Positions 25,088 through 33,629 of a DNA stretch of 38,783 nucleotides are shown here, piece by piece (positions within the stretch are counted from its first letter, which is position 1; each line of letters starts with the position of its first letter). Below the pieces are notes generated by a model. It made no database searches. It had not been told where the DNA came from and worked only from the letters and a program-made list of their open reading frames with translations. The stretch lies in contig JAAFJS010000025.1 in assembly GCA_013298985.1 (NCBI GenBank), positions 1 through 38,783 of the forward strand, read 5' to 3'. Made by a program: the position numbers and the translations under genes. Origin of the DNA: Cytophagales bacterium. Its GTDB lineage: Bacteria; Bacteroidota; Bacteroidia; Cytophagales; Thermoflexibacteraceae.

Positions 25088-25118
25088 CAAAGTTAGCCAA
25101 ATTATTTTTATACACAAA
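25088..25118 (-). promoter_or_regulatory. Promoter of the glycan operon
   Basis: On the minus strand: TTTG, 19 bases, TAACTTTG. This is the same exact architecture as the rpoC promoter, with the -7 box (25088-25095) 41 bases before the first ATG (25047). Confidence 0.72.
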
Positions 25119-25144
25119 AATAACAACAATATTGCCTTACTTAT

Positions 25145-25152
25145 TATCTTTG
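25145..25152 (+). promoter_or_regulatory. Candidate -7 box of corA
   Basis: TATCTTTG fits TAnnTTTG and lies 88 bases before the corA ATG, back to back with the glycan operon promoter. No good -33 TTTG at the right spacing was found. Confidence 0.45.
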
Positions 25153-25239
25153 CCTTCTCTAAAAATACCCCTTCTCAATCATGTTTGGCACTATATTTCT
25201 TATACAATCTTCAAAAAAACTTTTTGAAACCTTCAATAA

Positions 25240-26322
25240 ATGAAAACTGCAACAAAAAAAGAAAATACAACTCCACTCACCAAAATAATAGGGCGCATAC
25301 CAGGCGAACTCGTCTATGTGGGCAAAAAAGAATATCAACCTGCTGTTTTTCAGCTTATTACCTATAATGATGAGAAAAGTCAAACCTTCAAAACGGGTAA
25401 TGTCCAAGATTTGGTCAGCAAGATAGAAGAAAATAAAGTGAACTGGATTGACATGGACGGACTGAGCGACTTGGTAACTATCGAAAAGCTCACCAAGCAT
25501 TTCAACTTTCACCCTATGATGTCCGAAGATATTGTCAATACCGAACACCTACCCAAAGTCGAGGATTTTGGTAAATACCTGTTTTGCACCCTCAAAATGC
25601 TCCGAGTAAATCATAAAACCCAACTGATAGAGCAAGAGCATCTGAGCTTGGTCTTAGGCAGTAACGTGCTTTTTACTTTTCAGGAAGGCATGGAAGGTGA
25701 TGTTTTCGGTACAATTCGCGACCGCATTTTTGCCAACAAGGGCAGAGTTTGCAAGCTACGTGCCGATTATTTGTTCTACCTACTCGTCGACGCAGTCATT
25801 GACAACTACTATTTGGTACTGGAAAGCATACGCGAAAAGGTAGAAATGATAGAAGATGACATCATTGCACACCCTTCCAAAAATATGATGAACAATATTT
25901 TGGCACTCAAAAAGCAATTAGCTCTTATCCGCAAATTGGTTTTCCCACTGGACGAGGAACTGGGCAAGCTCATCAAAGAACACCCCGAATATATCCACAC
26001 CTCAAACCTCACCTATATACATGACGCGCACGACCACGTAAAGCACCTGATTAACACTTTTGAGGCTTTTCGCGAGATGCTTGGTGGGCTAATGGACTTG
26101 TATATGTCCAACCTGAGCCACACCATGAACGGTGTAATGAAAACATTAACCGTTCTTTCGGCTATTTTTATCCCACTTACTTTTGTGGCTGGGATTTATG
26201 GCATGAACTTCGAAAATATGCCCGAACTCAAATGGCAATGGGGCTATTTTACACTTTGGGCGATTATGATTACACTCACTACGGGTATGATTGTATTTTT
26301 CCGTCGCAAAAAATGGTTTTAA
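25240..26322 (+). CDS. corA: CorA-type magnesium/cobalt transporter
   Basis: 360 residues, normal for the family. The N-terminal cytoplasmic domain contains WIDMDGLSDLVTIEKLTKHF and HPMMSEDIVNTEHLPKVEDF. A long stalk helix is followed by two C-terminal membrane spans, with the signature YGMNFENMPE (Gly321-Met322-Asn323) at the end of the first. The basic tail FFRRKKWF is also typical. It is a pentameric channel for Mg2+ uptake in the inner membrane. It is transcribed divergently from the glycan operon, apparently alone. Confidence 0.95.
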   Translation: MKTATKKENTTPLTKIIGRIPGELVYVGKKEYQPAVFQLITYNDEKSQTFKTGNVQDLVSKIEENKVNWIDMDGLSDLVTIEKLTKHFNFHPMMSEDIVNTEHLPKVEDFGKYLFCTLKMLRVNHKTQLIEQEHLSLVLGSNVLFTFQEGMEGDVFGTIRDRIFANKGRVCKLRADYLFYLLVDAVIDNYYLVLESIREKVEMIEDDIIAHPSKNMMNNILALKKQLALIRKLVFPLDEELGKLIKEHPEYIHTSNLTYIHDAHDHVKHLINTFEAFREMLGGLMDLYMSNLSHTMNGVMKTLTVLSAIFIPLTFVAGIYGMNFENMPELKWQWGYFTLWAIMITLTTGMIVFFRRKKWF

Positions 26323-26388
26323 AATATTGTCTTTGAGCAATATACAAGAATGAATAAAAAATTTCTTAAAAAATAAAATTTTACACTT

Positions 26389-27618
26389 ATGAAACTCTTT
26401 AACGCATTCATTCTTGGTTTTCAAAATATAAAATCACATTTTCTGCACACTTTGCTCTCTATTTTGGGCGTAGTGATTGGGGTGGCGGCTTTGGTTGGCA
26501 TACTTTCCCTGATTGATAGCATGGAAAGCTACGTGGGCAAAAAAATTTCTAATACTACCAGTTTAGAGAGAATTGCTATTTTTTCCCTCACCTCCCAAAA
26601 GGTGGGAAACACGTTTGTCAAAAAAGAAAATTACCATTATTTGGATTATCAGCAATTTAGTTTGCTCAAATCCTCACTTTCTCTACCTATTCGCAATCAC
26701 TATCTTTATTGCGAAACACTCCACAAAATAACTGTCAAGGAAACGGCGGACAGCGTGGAAACCATCATCAGAGGCATTTCTTCTTTGGAAGGCAATACAA
26801 ACGATACGGTCATTCATGGTAGATTATTGACTGAAAAAGACCAACTGCCCACCCAAAAAGTAATTGTCTTAAATCAAGTATTGGCGGCACAGCTTTGCCC
26901 AAATGAAGCCATAGATAAATTAATCAGCAAAAAAATTATTTACAACCAAGATGAATTAGAAATTATAGGTATTTTAAAAACTACCGCCAACTTTGCCTAT
27001 GCGTATGTACCTATTACTTTGCTCCCCAAGCAAACTTTCAAAACAAATGCGCCACAGGCTTCTATCCAAGCCACCAAAATAGCAGATGTAGTTCCCCTGA
27101 AAAAAGAAATAGAAGACTGGCTTAAGAAAAATTTTAAAAATGCCACTACTGATTTTCAAGTATCCATCAGCGAGGGCAGGGTAGCCCAAGCCAAAGAAGG
27201 ATTCTTTTTAGCAAAAATAATTGCAGGCTTGATTGTGGGAATCTCCGTTTTGGTGGGCGGCATTGGCATTATGAATGTTTTGCTCATCTCAGTAACAGAG
27301 CGCACCATAGAAATAGGAATCCAAAAAGCAGTAGGCGCAAAGAAAATAGATATTGTCTTACAGTTTTTGTCCGAGTCACTTTGTATCTCCTTCATTGGCA
27401 GTGGTTTAGGCTTGGTATTAGGCGTATTAGGAACATTTGCTATCACACCTCTGATAACATTATTCATTCCCGAAATCACTGATTTCCAAGCACATTTCTC
27501 TTGGGGAACATTGATTACCGTAGGTGTAATTGCTTTAATTATTGGGGTTACTTTTGGCACTTATCCAGCCATGAAAGCGGCAAATTTAGACCCCGTAGAG
27601 GCAATAAGGCGAGAGTAG
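26389..27618 (+). CDS. ABC transporter permease of the MacB/FtsX type
   Basis: 409 residues. The N-terminal membrane helix lies about 12-42 (FLHTLLSILGVVIGVAALVG), preceded by NAFILGFQNIKSH. A periplasmic MacB_PCD domain spans about 45-265. Three C-terminal helices carry the FtsX motifs GLIVGISVLVGGIGIMNVLL, TERTIEIGIQKAVGAKK and FGTYPAMKAANLDPVEAIR. Members export peptides, lipoproteins or drugs together with a MacB-type ATPase, or move lipoproteins as LolCE does. No ATPase gene or membrane-fusion partner is adjacent, so it must use one encoded elsewhere. The stop is only 10 bases from the convergent next gene. Confidence 0.88.
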   Translation: MKLFNAFILGFQNIKSHFLHTLLSILGVVIGVAALVGILSLIDSMESYVGKKISNTTSLERIAIFSLTSQKVGNTFVKKENYHYLDYQQFSLLKSSLSLPIRNHYLYCETLHKITVKETADSVETIIRGISSLEGNTNDTVIHGRLLTEKDQLPTQKVIVLNQVLAAQLCPNEAIDKLISKKIIYNQDELEIIGILKTTANFAYAYVPITLLPKQTFKTNAPQASIQATKIADVVPLKKEIEDWLKKNFKNATTDFQVSISEGRVAQAKEGFFLAKIIAGLIVGISVLVGGIGIMNVLLISVTERTIEIGIQKAVGAKKIDIVLQFLSESLCISFIGSGLGLVLGVLGTFAITPLITLFIPEITDFQAHFSWGTLITVGVIALIIGVTFGTYPAMKAANLDPVEAIRRE

Positions 27619-27628
27619 AACTTTTCCC

Positions 27629-28312
27629 TCAAAAAACCTCAAACTGCACCTTGCCTATTGTATATTTTGCGCGCGCATTATCATACACAAAATCAAACTG
27701 TTGCTTTAACTGTATCAAATTTATATTTTTCCCATTGGCATCAATCATATTTCTATTAAACATCAGCTTGCCGTCTTTGACAGGAATACGAATAATATAG
27801 TTATCATTTTTCAGAAGAAAATGCGCTTCTTTTTTCAGTAAATTAGATGGAACGGGCAAAGAAAACATCACGTGTTTTTCTATAAAAAAGACTGTAATTA
27901 CCTCTGAATCAGCAGGATTGTCATACAGTGATGTACCAAAATCTTCCACATTTACGCTTCCGCTTTCTGTTCCTCTGGTTTCCGCAAAATAATAGTCCGT
28001 AACAGGCACAAGCACATTCGCCAGAGGAGAAGTAAGCTCACCTTTTTTGTTTTCAACTAATTTATTGGCACTAATTATCAGTTTGCCTTCCGTAGGCGAA
28101 ACGACTACAGCCCGCGCTGTAACACTACTAAATTTGAGATTTGCATTAAACGGAATCTTACTTTTTGCCTTCACAGGCTTATTATCTATAAAAATTTCTT
28201 CTTGCACAGAAACTACATAATACATTTTCTGGGCATACGTATTTCCATAAAAGACTGATAAATAAATAAATAAAATCAAGAAAAATATTTTCTTCATATA
28301 ATTTAAGTTCAA
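27629..28312 (-). CDS. Secreted protein of unknown function, tandem paralogue 2
   Basis: 227 residues with a clear signal peptide (MKKIFFLILFIYLSVFYGNTYA, cleavage about 25). The mature part starts YYVVSVQEEIFIDNKPVKAK, then LKFSSVTARAVVVSPTEGKL. The whole chain aligns with the neighbour upstream (28330-28998): same order (YYV.SV.EE, D.KP.K.K, KLIISA, YYF...G, V.V.DF, DNP..S..IT.FFI) and the same ending GK.QFE.F. The reading (V/I)xGKxxKxxDK reminds me of secreted Bacteroidota proteins whose role is unknown; I recognise no domain. It sits 17 bases after its paralogue, so the two form an operon. Confidence 0.75.
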   Translation of the reverse strand: MNLNYMKKIFFLILFIYLSVFYGNTYAQKMYYVVSVQEEIFIDNKPVKAKSKIPFNANLKFSSVTARAVVVSPTEGKLIISANKLVENKKGELTSPLANVLVPVTDYYFAETRGTESGSVNVEDFGTSLYDNPADSEVITVFFIEKHVMFSLPVPSNLLKKEAHFLLKNDNYIIRIPVKDGKLMFNRNMIDANGKNINLIQLKQQFDFVYDNARAKYTIGKVQFEVF

Positions 28313-28329
28313 ATTAGTTTTTCTACATC

Positions 28330-28998
28330 TTAAAAAATCTCAAATTTCATGCGCCCAAGCAAATAAGGATGTGCGGAACTCGAAGCGTGATAATAAAGGT
28401 CAAGCTGCGGAATAGACTGAATATTTACTGCCTTTCCCTGAGCATCTTCGAGGGCAGTTTTAAAGTAGAGTTTTCCATTTTCCACTGGCAAGCGCAACAA
28501 GTTTGCCTTATTGGACAGGGCAAAATAAGCCCCTTTTTCCAGTAAAATTTTAGGAACATTCACTACAAAAGGCTCATTATTAATAAAATAAATGGTAATT
28601 ATATCAGATTCTACAGGATTGTCTTGTAGCACACTCGCCAAGTCATCTAAGTTTACTTTTTCAGCATCTCCCCTGGAGCTATGAAAATAATAGTCCATAG
28701 GAAGCATCATCGACTCTTCCACGCGTAGCGTCAGAGATGGCTGATTTCCTCTCTTATCGCGGTGCGCGCTAATGATGTATTTGCCCTCATTGGGTGCGTA
28801 AATAATCGCTTTTGCCTCATGGCTACTAAAATATAGTTTGGACTTTGCAGAGATTTTGTCTTTGGGCTTAATGGGTTTTCCGTCCAAAAAAATAGGTTCT
28901 TCATCTACTGAAATTACATAATAAAATGGAGTCTGTGCATAGATTTCAACCACTGAAAATGAGATAAATAATAAAAACAAAAAGAATATACGTTTCAT
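28330..28998 (-). CDS. Secreted protein of unknown function, tandem paralogue 1
   Basis: 222 residues with a signal peptide (MKRIFFLFLLFISFSVVEIYA) and a mature start QTPFYYVISVDEEPIFLDGK. The pattern PFYYVISVDEEPIFLDGKP, then KLYFSSHEAKAIIYAPNEGK YIISA, is repeated in its downstream neighbour, showing a tandem duplication. Both end in a short Phe-rich strand (GRMKFEIF). No cysteine-based or enzymatic motif is evident; beta-rich composition suggests a periplasmic or surface-exposed domain. No strict promoter was found in the 200 bases ahead. Confidence 0.75.
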   Translation of the reverse strand: MKRIFFLFLLFISFSVVEIYAQTPFYYVISVDEEPIFLDGKPIKPKDKISAKSKLYFSSHEAKAIIYAPNEGKYIISAHRDKRGNQPSLTLRVEESMMLPMDYYFHSSRGDAEKVNLDDLASVLQDNPVESDIITIYFINNEPFVVNVPKILLEKGAYFALSNKANLLRLPVENGKLYFKTALEDAQGKAVNIQSIPQLDLYYHASSSAHPYLLGRMKFEIF

Positions 28999-29072
28999 AA
29001 AATAAATAGTTTTAATAATATAAACATACGAAGTATCACCAAAAATTGTTTTAGCTGTTTCAAAAAACTAAT

Positions 29073-29141
29073 TAACTTTGCCAGCTTTGTGGCGCAAAAA
29101 GTTAATGGATAGCATTTTTTTAATATAGAAGGTTATATTTG
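29073..29141 (+). promoter_or_regulatory. Two candidate -7 boxes upstream of the M3 peptidase gene
   Basis: TAACTTTG (29073-29080) and TATATTTG (29134-29141) both fit TAnnTTTG on the plus strand, 131 and 70 bases before the ATG at 29211. A TTG (29046-29048) is 24 bases from the first box; neither has an ideal -33. Confidence 0.4.
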
Positions 29142-29210
29142 CAATTTTGCATCACAAAAAAGGCAGAAAGTTCAGAAATGATTAAATTAACTTAAAACCA
29201 TATAACAAAA

Positions 29211-31202
29211 ATGAATCCATTATTGTTCTCTTTAAACCAACTCATTGATTTTCAAAATATTAAAATAGAACATATCGAAGAAATCAAAGACAAAAGTATT
29301 GCCAAACTCAATGAAGCCCTGCAAGAAATTTACCAAATTGAGGCTCAGTCGCGTACTTTTGGGAATACGATGATGGCTTATGATGCAATAATAAACGAAC
29401 TTTCGAGCATCTCTTCCCTGCTCTTTTTGCTGTCGAGTACGGTAGTAAATGACGATTTGCGAAATAAAAGTCGTGAAGTAGTAGAGGAATTAGAAAAATT
29501 TGGCAATCAGTTGGGCTTGGACGAAAATCTCTATCTGGCTATCAAAACGTATTCGCAAACTGCTGAAGCACAGACCTTAACAGGCTACCAGCAAAAATTG
29601 GTCATAGAAACAGTACGAAGTTTTGAAAAAAATGGCTTTGCTTTGCCCAAAGAAAAGCGCGCCGAACTTCAGCAAATCCAAGACCAACTCAGCGAGCAAA
29701 ACAATCTGTTTTACAAGCATATCGCTGAATACCAAGATGTTATCTTGATTACAGAAAAAGAAATGGAGGGCTTACCCGAAGATTTCAAAAAACAACATTT
29801 GCAAGCTGACGGAAGCTATAAAATCGGTTTAGAAGCCCCTTCCTACACACCTTTTATGCAGTACGCGCACGCCGAAGAGCCACGCAAACAGCTCTATCTC
29901 AAATTTTTAAACCGCGCAGCAGATACCAATTTGGCAGTTTTGAAAACAGTGCTATCTCTTCGCCAGCAAATGGTGGAACTACTTGGTTATCAGACTTTTG
30001 CCGCCTACCGCAATGAGGATTTGATGAGCAAAAAACCTGAAAATGTTTGGAACTTTGAAAATAGTTTGAAAGAAAAAATACGTCCTCGTGCAGAAGAAGA
30101 TTACCGCGAACTCTTGGCAATCAAGCGAGAAAAAACAGAAAACCCCAATGCACAAATAGTAAACCCTTGGGAATCTGGTTATTACAGAACCATTTTGCTC
30201 AGAGAAAAATACAGTGTCGACCCAGAAAAAGTCCGCGAATATTTTTCGCTTGATAATGTTTTGAATGGTCTTTTCCATATTTCAGCACAACTTTTTGATA
30301 CACAGTTTGTCGAAATAGAAAAACCTTCGGTTTGGCATCAGGAAGTTCGTTACTTTGAAATCAGAAATATTGCTGATAATCAGCTCATTGGGCGAATGTA
30401 CTTAGACCTTTTCCCGCGACCAAATAAGTACAATCACGCCGCTTGCTTTCCACTAATTCAGGGCAGAGAAACCGAAAATGGCTATCAAATTCCTGTATTG
30501 GCATTGGTCTGTAATTTTTCGCTTCCCACCGCAGAAAAACCGTCTTTGCTCAGGCACTCAGAGGTCGAAACCATGTTCCACGAGTTTGGTCATGCGCTCC
30601 ACGTGCTTTTGACCCAATCGCCAGTGGCAATTTTTGCAGGGACAAATACGGCACGCGACTTTGTAGAAGTGCCTTCGCAACTGCTCGAAAACTGGGCTTG
30701 GAGCTATGAATCGCTTTCGTTTTTTGCCAAACATTACCAAACAAACGAGGTTTTGCCAAAATCAATGTTCGATAAAATGCAAGCCGCCAAAGAGTTAGGC
30801 GTGGGAATATTTACCCAACAGCAAATTTTTTATGGCACTTACGACATGACCCTGCACGACAAATATGACCCCAATAGCGCGGAAAGCACCACAGACATTA
30901 TCAAACGCTTGCAAAATGAAATCACACTTTTCCCTTACGTCGAGGGGACGCACTTCGAGGCAGCTTTTGGACATCTCATGGGCTACGGCGCAAGCTATTA
31001 CGGTTATTTGTGGTCGCTGGTCTATGCAGAAGATATTTTTTCAGTTTTCGAACAAAAAGGCATCATGGACAAAGCTACGGGAATCAAATACCGCAATACC
31101 ATACTTGCCAAGGGCGGTTCCGAAGACGAAATGCAACAACTAAGAAATTTTTTGGGCAGAGAACCAAGTGAAACCGCTTTTCTGAAAAGTTTGGGTGTAT
31201 GA
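29211..31202 (+). CDS. M3 family zinc metallopeptidase (oligopeptidase A / Dcp type)
   Basis: 663 residues, no signal peptide, as for cytoplasmic oligopeptidases. The zinc site MFHEFGHALHVLL has His457, Glu458 and His461, and Glu486 in DFVEVPSQ is the third ligand. SMFDKMQAAKELGVGIFTQQ and GHLMGYGASYYGYLWSLVYA are conserved M3 core helices near the C-terminus; the YGASYYGYLWS segment shapes the substrate pocket. The enzyme cleaves short peptides, including degraded signal peptides, in the cytoplasm. The stop codon overlaps the start of the following glycosyltransferase by four bases, an unexpected pairing. Confidence 0.93.
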   Translation: MNPLLFSLNQLIDFQNIKIEHIEEIKDKSIAKLNEALQEIYQIEAQSRTFGNTMMAYDAIINELSSISSLLFLLSSTVVNDDLRNKSREVVEELEKFGNQLGLDENLYLAIKTYSQTAEAQTLTGYQQKLVIETVRSFEKNGFALPKEKRAELQQIQDQLSEQNNLFYKHIAEYQDVILITEKEMEGLPEDFKKQHLQADGSYKIGLEAPSYTPFMQYAHAEEPRKQLYLKFLNRAADTNLAVLKTVLSLRQQMVELLGYQTFAAYRNEDLMSKKPENVWNFENSLKEKIRPRAEEDYRELLAIKREKTENPNAQIVNPWESGYYRTILLREKYSVDPEKVREYFSLDNVLNGLFHISAQLFDTQFVEIEKPSVWHQEVRYFEIRNIADNQLIGRMYLDLFPRPNKYNHAACFPLIQGRETENGYQIPVLALVCNFSLPTAEKPSLLRHSEVETMFHEFGHALHVLLTQSPVAIFAGTNTARDFVEVPSQLLENWAWSYESLSFFAKHYQTNEVLPKSMFDKMQAAKELGVGIFTQQQIFYGTYDMTLHDKYDPNSAESTTDIIKRLQNEITLFPYVEGTHFEAAFGHLMGYGASYYGYLWSLVYAEDIFSVFEQKGIMDKATGIKYRNTILAKGGSEDEMQQLRNFLGREPSETAFLKSLGV

Positions 31203-32191
31203 AAATAACGATTATTACACCTTCTTTTAATCAAGGAAAGTATTTGGAAGCTACAATTCAGTCTGTTTTGAACCAAAAATATCCTGAACTGGAATATATG
31301 ATTTTTGACGGAGGAAGCACAGATGATTCAAAGCAAATCATAGAAAAGTACAAAAAAGAACTGACTTACTGGGAAAGCACCAAAGACAAGGGGCAAAGTG
31401 AGGCTATCAATAAAGGTTTTGCTAAAACGACAGGCGAAATCGTTACTTGGCTCAATAGCGACGACCAGCTCATGCCTGATACGCTTTTCAAAATTGCAGC
31501 CTATTTTGAGCAAAATCCTGACATTGCTTTTGTGCATGGGAAAACTATGCTCATCAAAGAAACCAGTGATAAAGAGGGAATCATCAAAGGTGCAGAAAGA
31601 AATGATTTGAATTACAGACTTTTAGCAGGGCTTCCCTTCCCACAGCCATCTTCTTTTTTCCGAAAAAAAATGCTTGACCAATTTGGTTTTTTGAATGAAA
31701 ACTATCATTATGGAATGGATTATGATTTTTTTCTCCAAATCAGTTTAAACTATGAAGGATTAAGAGTCAATGAGGTTTTTTCAACATATTTATTACACGA
31801 AAACAGCAAAACAGTGAGTCAATCGGCGGTTTTTGCACGCGATTACGCCAAAATATTCAGTAGGCTTTTGCGCTCTTTTCCATTTACAGCAGATTTGATA
31901 GCGCAAATGCAGCTATTAAAAATGTATGATGAAGGCATTAATCATTATCAAGTCAGTAAACACTTTACTATCAAAGACTTACAGATAGCGTTCTGTTATC
32001 ATCTACAAGCTCAACTGACTTTTTATTACGAGGCGGGCGAACTTAGCGAGGTATATAAAATTTCTTCTTTCTTAAAAAAATACTATGTTGAATTTTATAA
32101 CTCCATTCCTGAACTGGCAAAAGTACACTTACGCGCAAAGTTTTTGAATAAGCCCATGCTTTATTTATTGCGTAAGTTTTTGAGGAAATAA
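31199..32191 (+). CDS. Glycosyltransferase family 2
   Basis: 330 residues. The GT-A domain is clear: MKITIITPSFNQGKYLEATI, then YMIFDGGSTDDSKQII, KGQSEAINKGFAKTTGEIVT and WLNSDDQLMPDTL as the DxD-type motif. The acceptor side reads FPQPSSFFRKKMLDQFGFLN, then YGMDYDFFLQ. This is the WcaA-like subgroup, common in capsule and O-antigen clusters. The C-terminal 110 residues are helical and unassigned. It begins at an ATGA overlap with the M3 peptidase stop, so its translation is likely coupled to that gene although no functional link is known. It ends 5 bases from the convergent nuoK stop, without an obvious terminator. Confidence 0.88.
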   Translation: MKITIITPSFNQGKYLEATIQSVLNQKYPELEYMIFDGGSTDDSKQIIEKYKKELTYWESTKDKGQSEAINKGFAKTTGEIVTWLNSDDQLMPDTLFKIAAYFEQNPDIAFVHGKTMLIKETSDKEGIIKGAERNDLNYRLLAGLPFPQPSSFFRKKMLDQFGFLNENYHYGMDYDFFLQISLNYEGLRVNEVFSTYLLHENSKTVSQSAVFARDYAKIFSRLLRSFPFTADLIAQMQLLKMYDEGINHYQVSKHFTIKDLQIAFCYHLQAQLTFYYEAGELSEVYKISSFLKKYYVEFYNSIPELAKVHLRAKFLNKPMLYLLRKFLRK

Positions 32192-32196
32192 GCCAA

Positions 32197-32499
32197 TTAT
32201 TTTTCTCCTACTTCACTTATTTTGTCCAATTCGGGGGTTTGGAAATACTGATAAACTTGGAAAGCAAAAGCAAGAGCTACGGCGGTTTCGGCAGCAGCAA
32301 CCACCATTACAAAAAGTGCAAATAGCTGTCCTTGAATGAATTGAGTGTCATACTTACTAAAAGCTACTAAATTTATATTAGCGGCATTGAGCATCAGTTC
32401 TAAGCCAATGAGTACGGTAATGACATTTTTTTTGGTAATGGCAACGACCACGCCAACGCTGAAAAGAAAAGCACTCAAAAAAAGAAGTTGGTTGAGCAT
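32197..32499 (-). CDS. nuoK: NADH-quinone oxidoreductase subunit K (isolated gene)
   Basis: The ATG at 32499 is preferred; an upstream TTG (32547) would add 16 residues unlike the family and would begin inside a hairpin. Length is then 100 residues, normal for NuoK. Three membrane helices are visible: LLFLSAFLFSVGVVVAI, VITVLIGLELMLNAANINLV and LFALFVMVVAAAETAVALAF. Glu residues in GLELMLNAAN and AAAETAVALA are the conserved proton-path carboxylates of complex I. It is a membrane-arm subunit of NADH dehydrogenase. The oddity is its solitude: nuoJ and nuoL, its usual neighbours, are absent, with pdhA upstream and a glycosyltransferase convergent downstream. Confidence 0.9.
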   Translation of the reverse strand: MLNQLLFLSAFLFSVGVVVAITKKNVITVLIGLELMLNAANINLVAFSKYDTQFIQGQLFALFVMVVAAAETAVALAFAFQVYQYFQTPELDKISEVGEK

Positions 32500-32534
32500 A
32501 CTGGGTGAGGGAAAAAAATTATGAAAAGAGAAAG

Positions 32535-32585
32535 AACCTGTTGGCAAACCTTGTTTTATGTTATTAGATGATTTGCCAACAGGTT
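32535..32585 (-). terminator. 14-base perfect hairpin between pdhA and nuoK
   Basis: AACCTGTTGGCAAA (32535-32548) pairs with TTTGCCAACAGGTT (32572-32585) around a 23-base loop. On the minus strand it follows the pdhA stop by 27 bases and precedes a pyrimidine-rich stretch with T-runs. It may terminate pdhA or attenuate read-through into nuoK. The T-tract is not immediate, so efficiency is uncertain. Confidence 0.55.
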
Positions 32586-32612
32586 ATTGCTTATTCCCTT
32601 ATTGGAGAAAAT

Positions 32613-33629
32613 TTACTCCATAATAAATGGATAGTCCTGTTGCTGATACACGTCCGTAAATGCTTCAGAAGGGTCTGGCAAGGGAGAATTTTCTGCAAAG
32701 TCCACTGCATCAGCGACCTCTGCTTTGATTTCTTCTTCTATTTTCTCCAACTCCATCTCTGTAGCGATTCCCTGCGCCAAAATGGTTTCGCGTACCTGCT
32801 CTATGGGGTCTTGTCTTTTGTATTCCTCTACTTCTTCTTTGGTGCGATATTTGGCGGGGTCAGACATGGAATGACCTCTGTATCTGTACGTTCTAAATTC
32901 TAAGAGAGAAGGTCCATCACCGCGGCGAGCGCGTTCGGCGGCTTTGGCTACTGCTCTGTGGACTGCCTCGACATTCATTGCGTCGACTGGCTCAGAGGGA
33001 ATGTCGTAAGATTCGCCTAACTGGTACAGTTCCACCACATTAGAAGTTCTTTTTACGGAAGTTCCCATCGCGTAACCGTTGTTTTCAATCACAAAAATCA
33101 CAGGCAGTTTCCAAGTCATCGCCATGTTAAGTGCCTCATGGAAAGCACCTTGCCTCACTGCACCATCACCCATGTAGCACATACAGAGATTGCCCGTTTT
33201 ATTATATTTTTCAGCGAAAGCAATACCCGCGCCCATAGGCACTTGCGCGCCTACGATGCCATGCCCGCCAATGAAGCCCACTGATTTGTCAAAAATGTGC
33301 ATAGAGCCGCCTTTGCCTTTGGTCGTGCCTGTTGCCTTGCCGTAAAGCTCTGCCATGATAGCCCTCGAACTGGTGCCAAGTGCCAACGGGTGTCCGTGGT
33401 CGCGGTAAGCCGTAATCCACTTGTCGCCCTTTTGGAGCGCAGAAACTGCACCCGAAGCGCACGCCTCCTGCCCTATGTAGAGGTGGCAAAAGCCCCTGAT
33501 TTTTTGTTGTCCGTACAGCTGCCCTGCTTTCTCCTCAAACCTACGCATGAGCATCATGCTTCTGAACCAATACATATATGTTTCTTTGGAAAACTCCAAA
33601 TCGCTTGCTACTGCTGATTCTTCTGTCAT
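32613..33629 (-). CDS. pdhA: Pyruvate dehydrogenase E1 component, alpha subunit
   Basis: 338 residues, typical for the alpha chain. The thiamine diphosphate motif is GDG (154-156) to NN (183-184): CYMGDGAVRQGAFHEALNMA, then VIFVIENNGYAMGTS. HLYIGQEACASGAVSAL and GKGGSMHIFDK are conserved active-site elements. The phosphorylation-loop-like RTYRYRGHSMSDPAKYRTKE follows. It decarboxylates pyruvate as a heterotetramer with the beta subunit, feeding the E2 lipoyl domain. pdhB and E2 are not adjacent, as is common in Bacteroidota. Branched-chain 2-oxoacid E1 alpha is a related alternative but matches less well. Confidence 0.92.
   Translation of the reverse strand: MTEESAVASDLEFSKETYMYWFRSMMLMRRFEEKAGQLYGQQKIRGFCHLYIGQEACASGAVSALQKGDKWITAYRDHGHPLALGTSSRAIMAELYGKATGTTKGKGGSMHIFDKSVGFIGGHGIVGAQVPMGAGIAFAEKYNKTGNLCMCYMGDGAVRQGAFHEALNMAMTWKLPVIFVIENNGYAMGTSVKRTSNVVELYQLGESYDIPSEPVDAMNVEAVHRAVAKAAERARRGDGPSLLEFRTYRYRGHSMSDPAKYRTKEEVEEYKRQDPIEQVRETILAQGIATEMELEKIEEEIKAEVADAVDFAENSPLPDPSEAFTDVYQQQDYPFIME

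Noticed and set aside
25042-25227. 61-codon plus-strand frame between the glycan operon and corA
   Set aside because: It overlaps both divergent promoters and has no family features.
32500-32547. 16-residue N-terminal extension of NuoK from a TTG
   Set aside because: It would start within the 14-base hairpin and is unlike NuoK N-termini; the ATG at 32499 fits.
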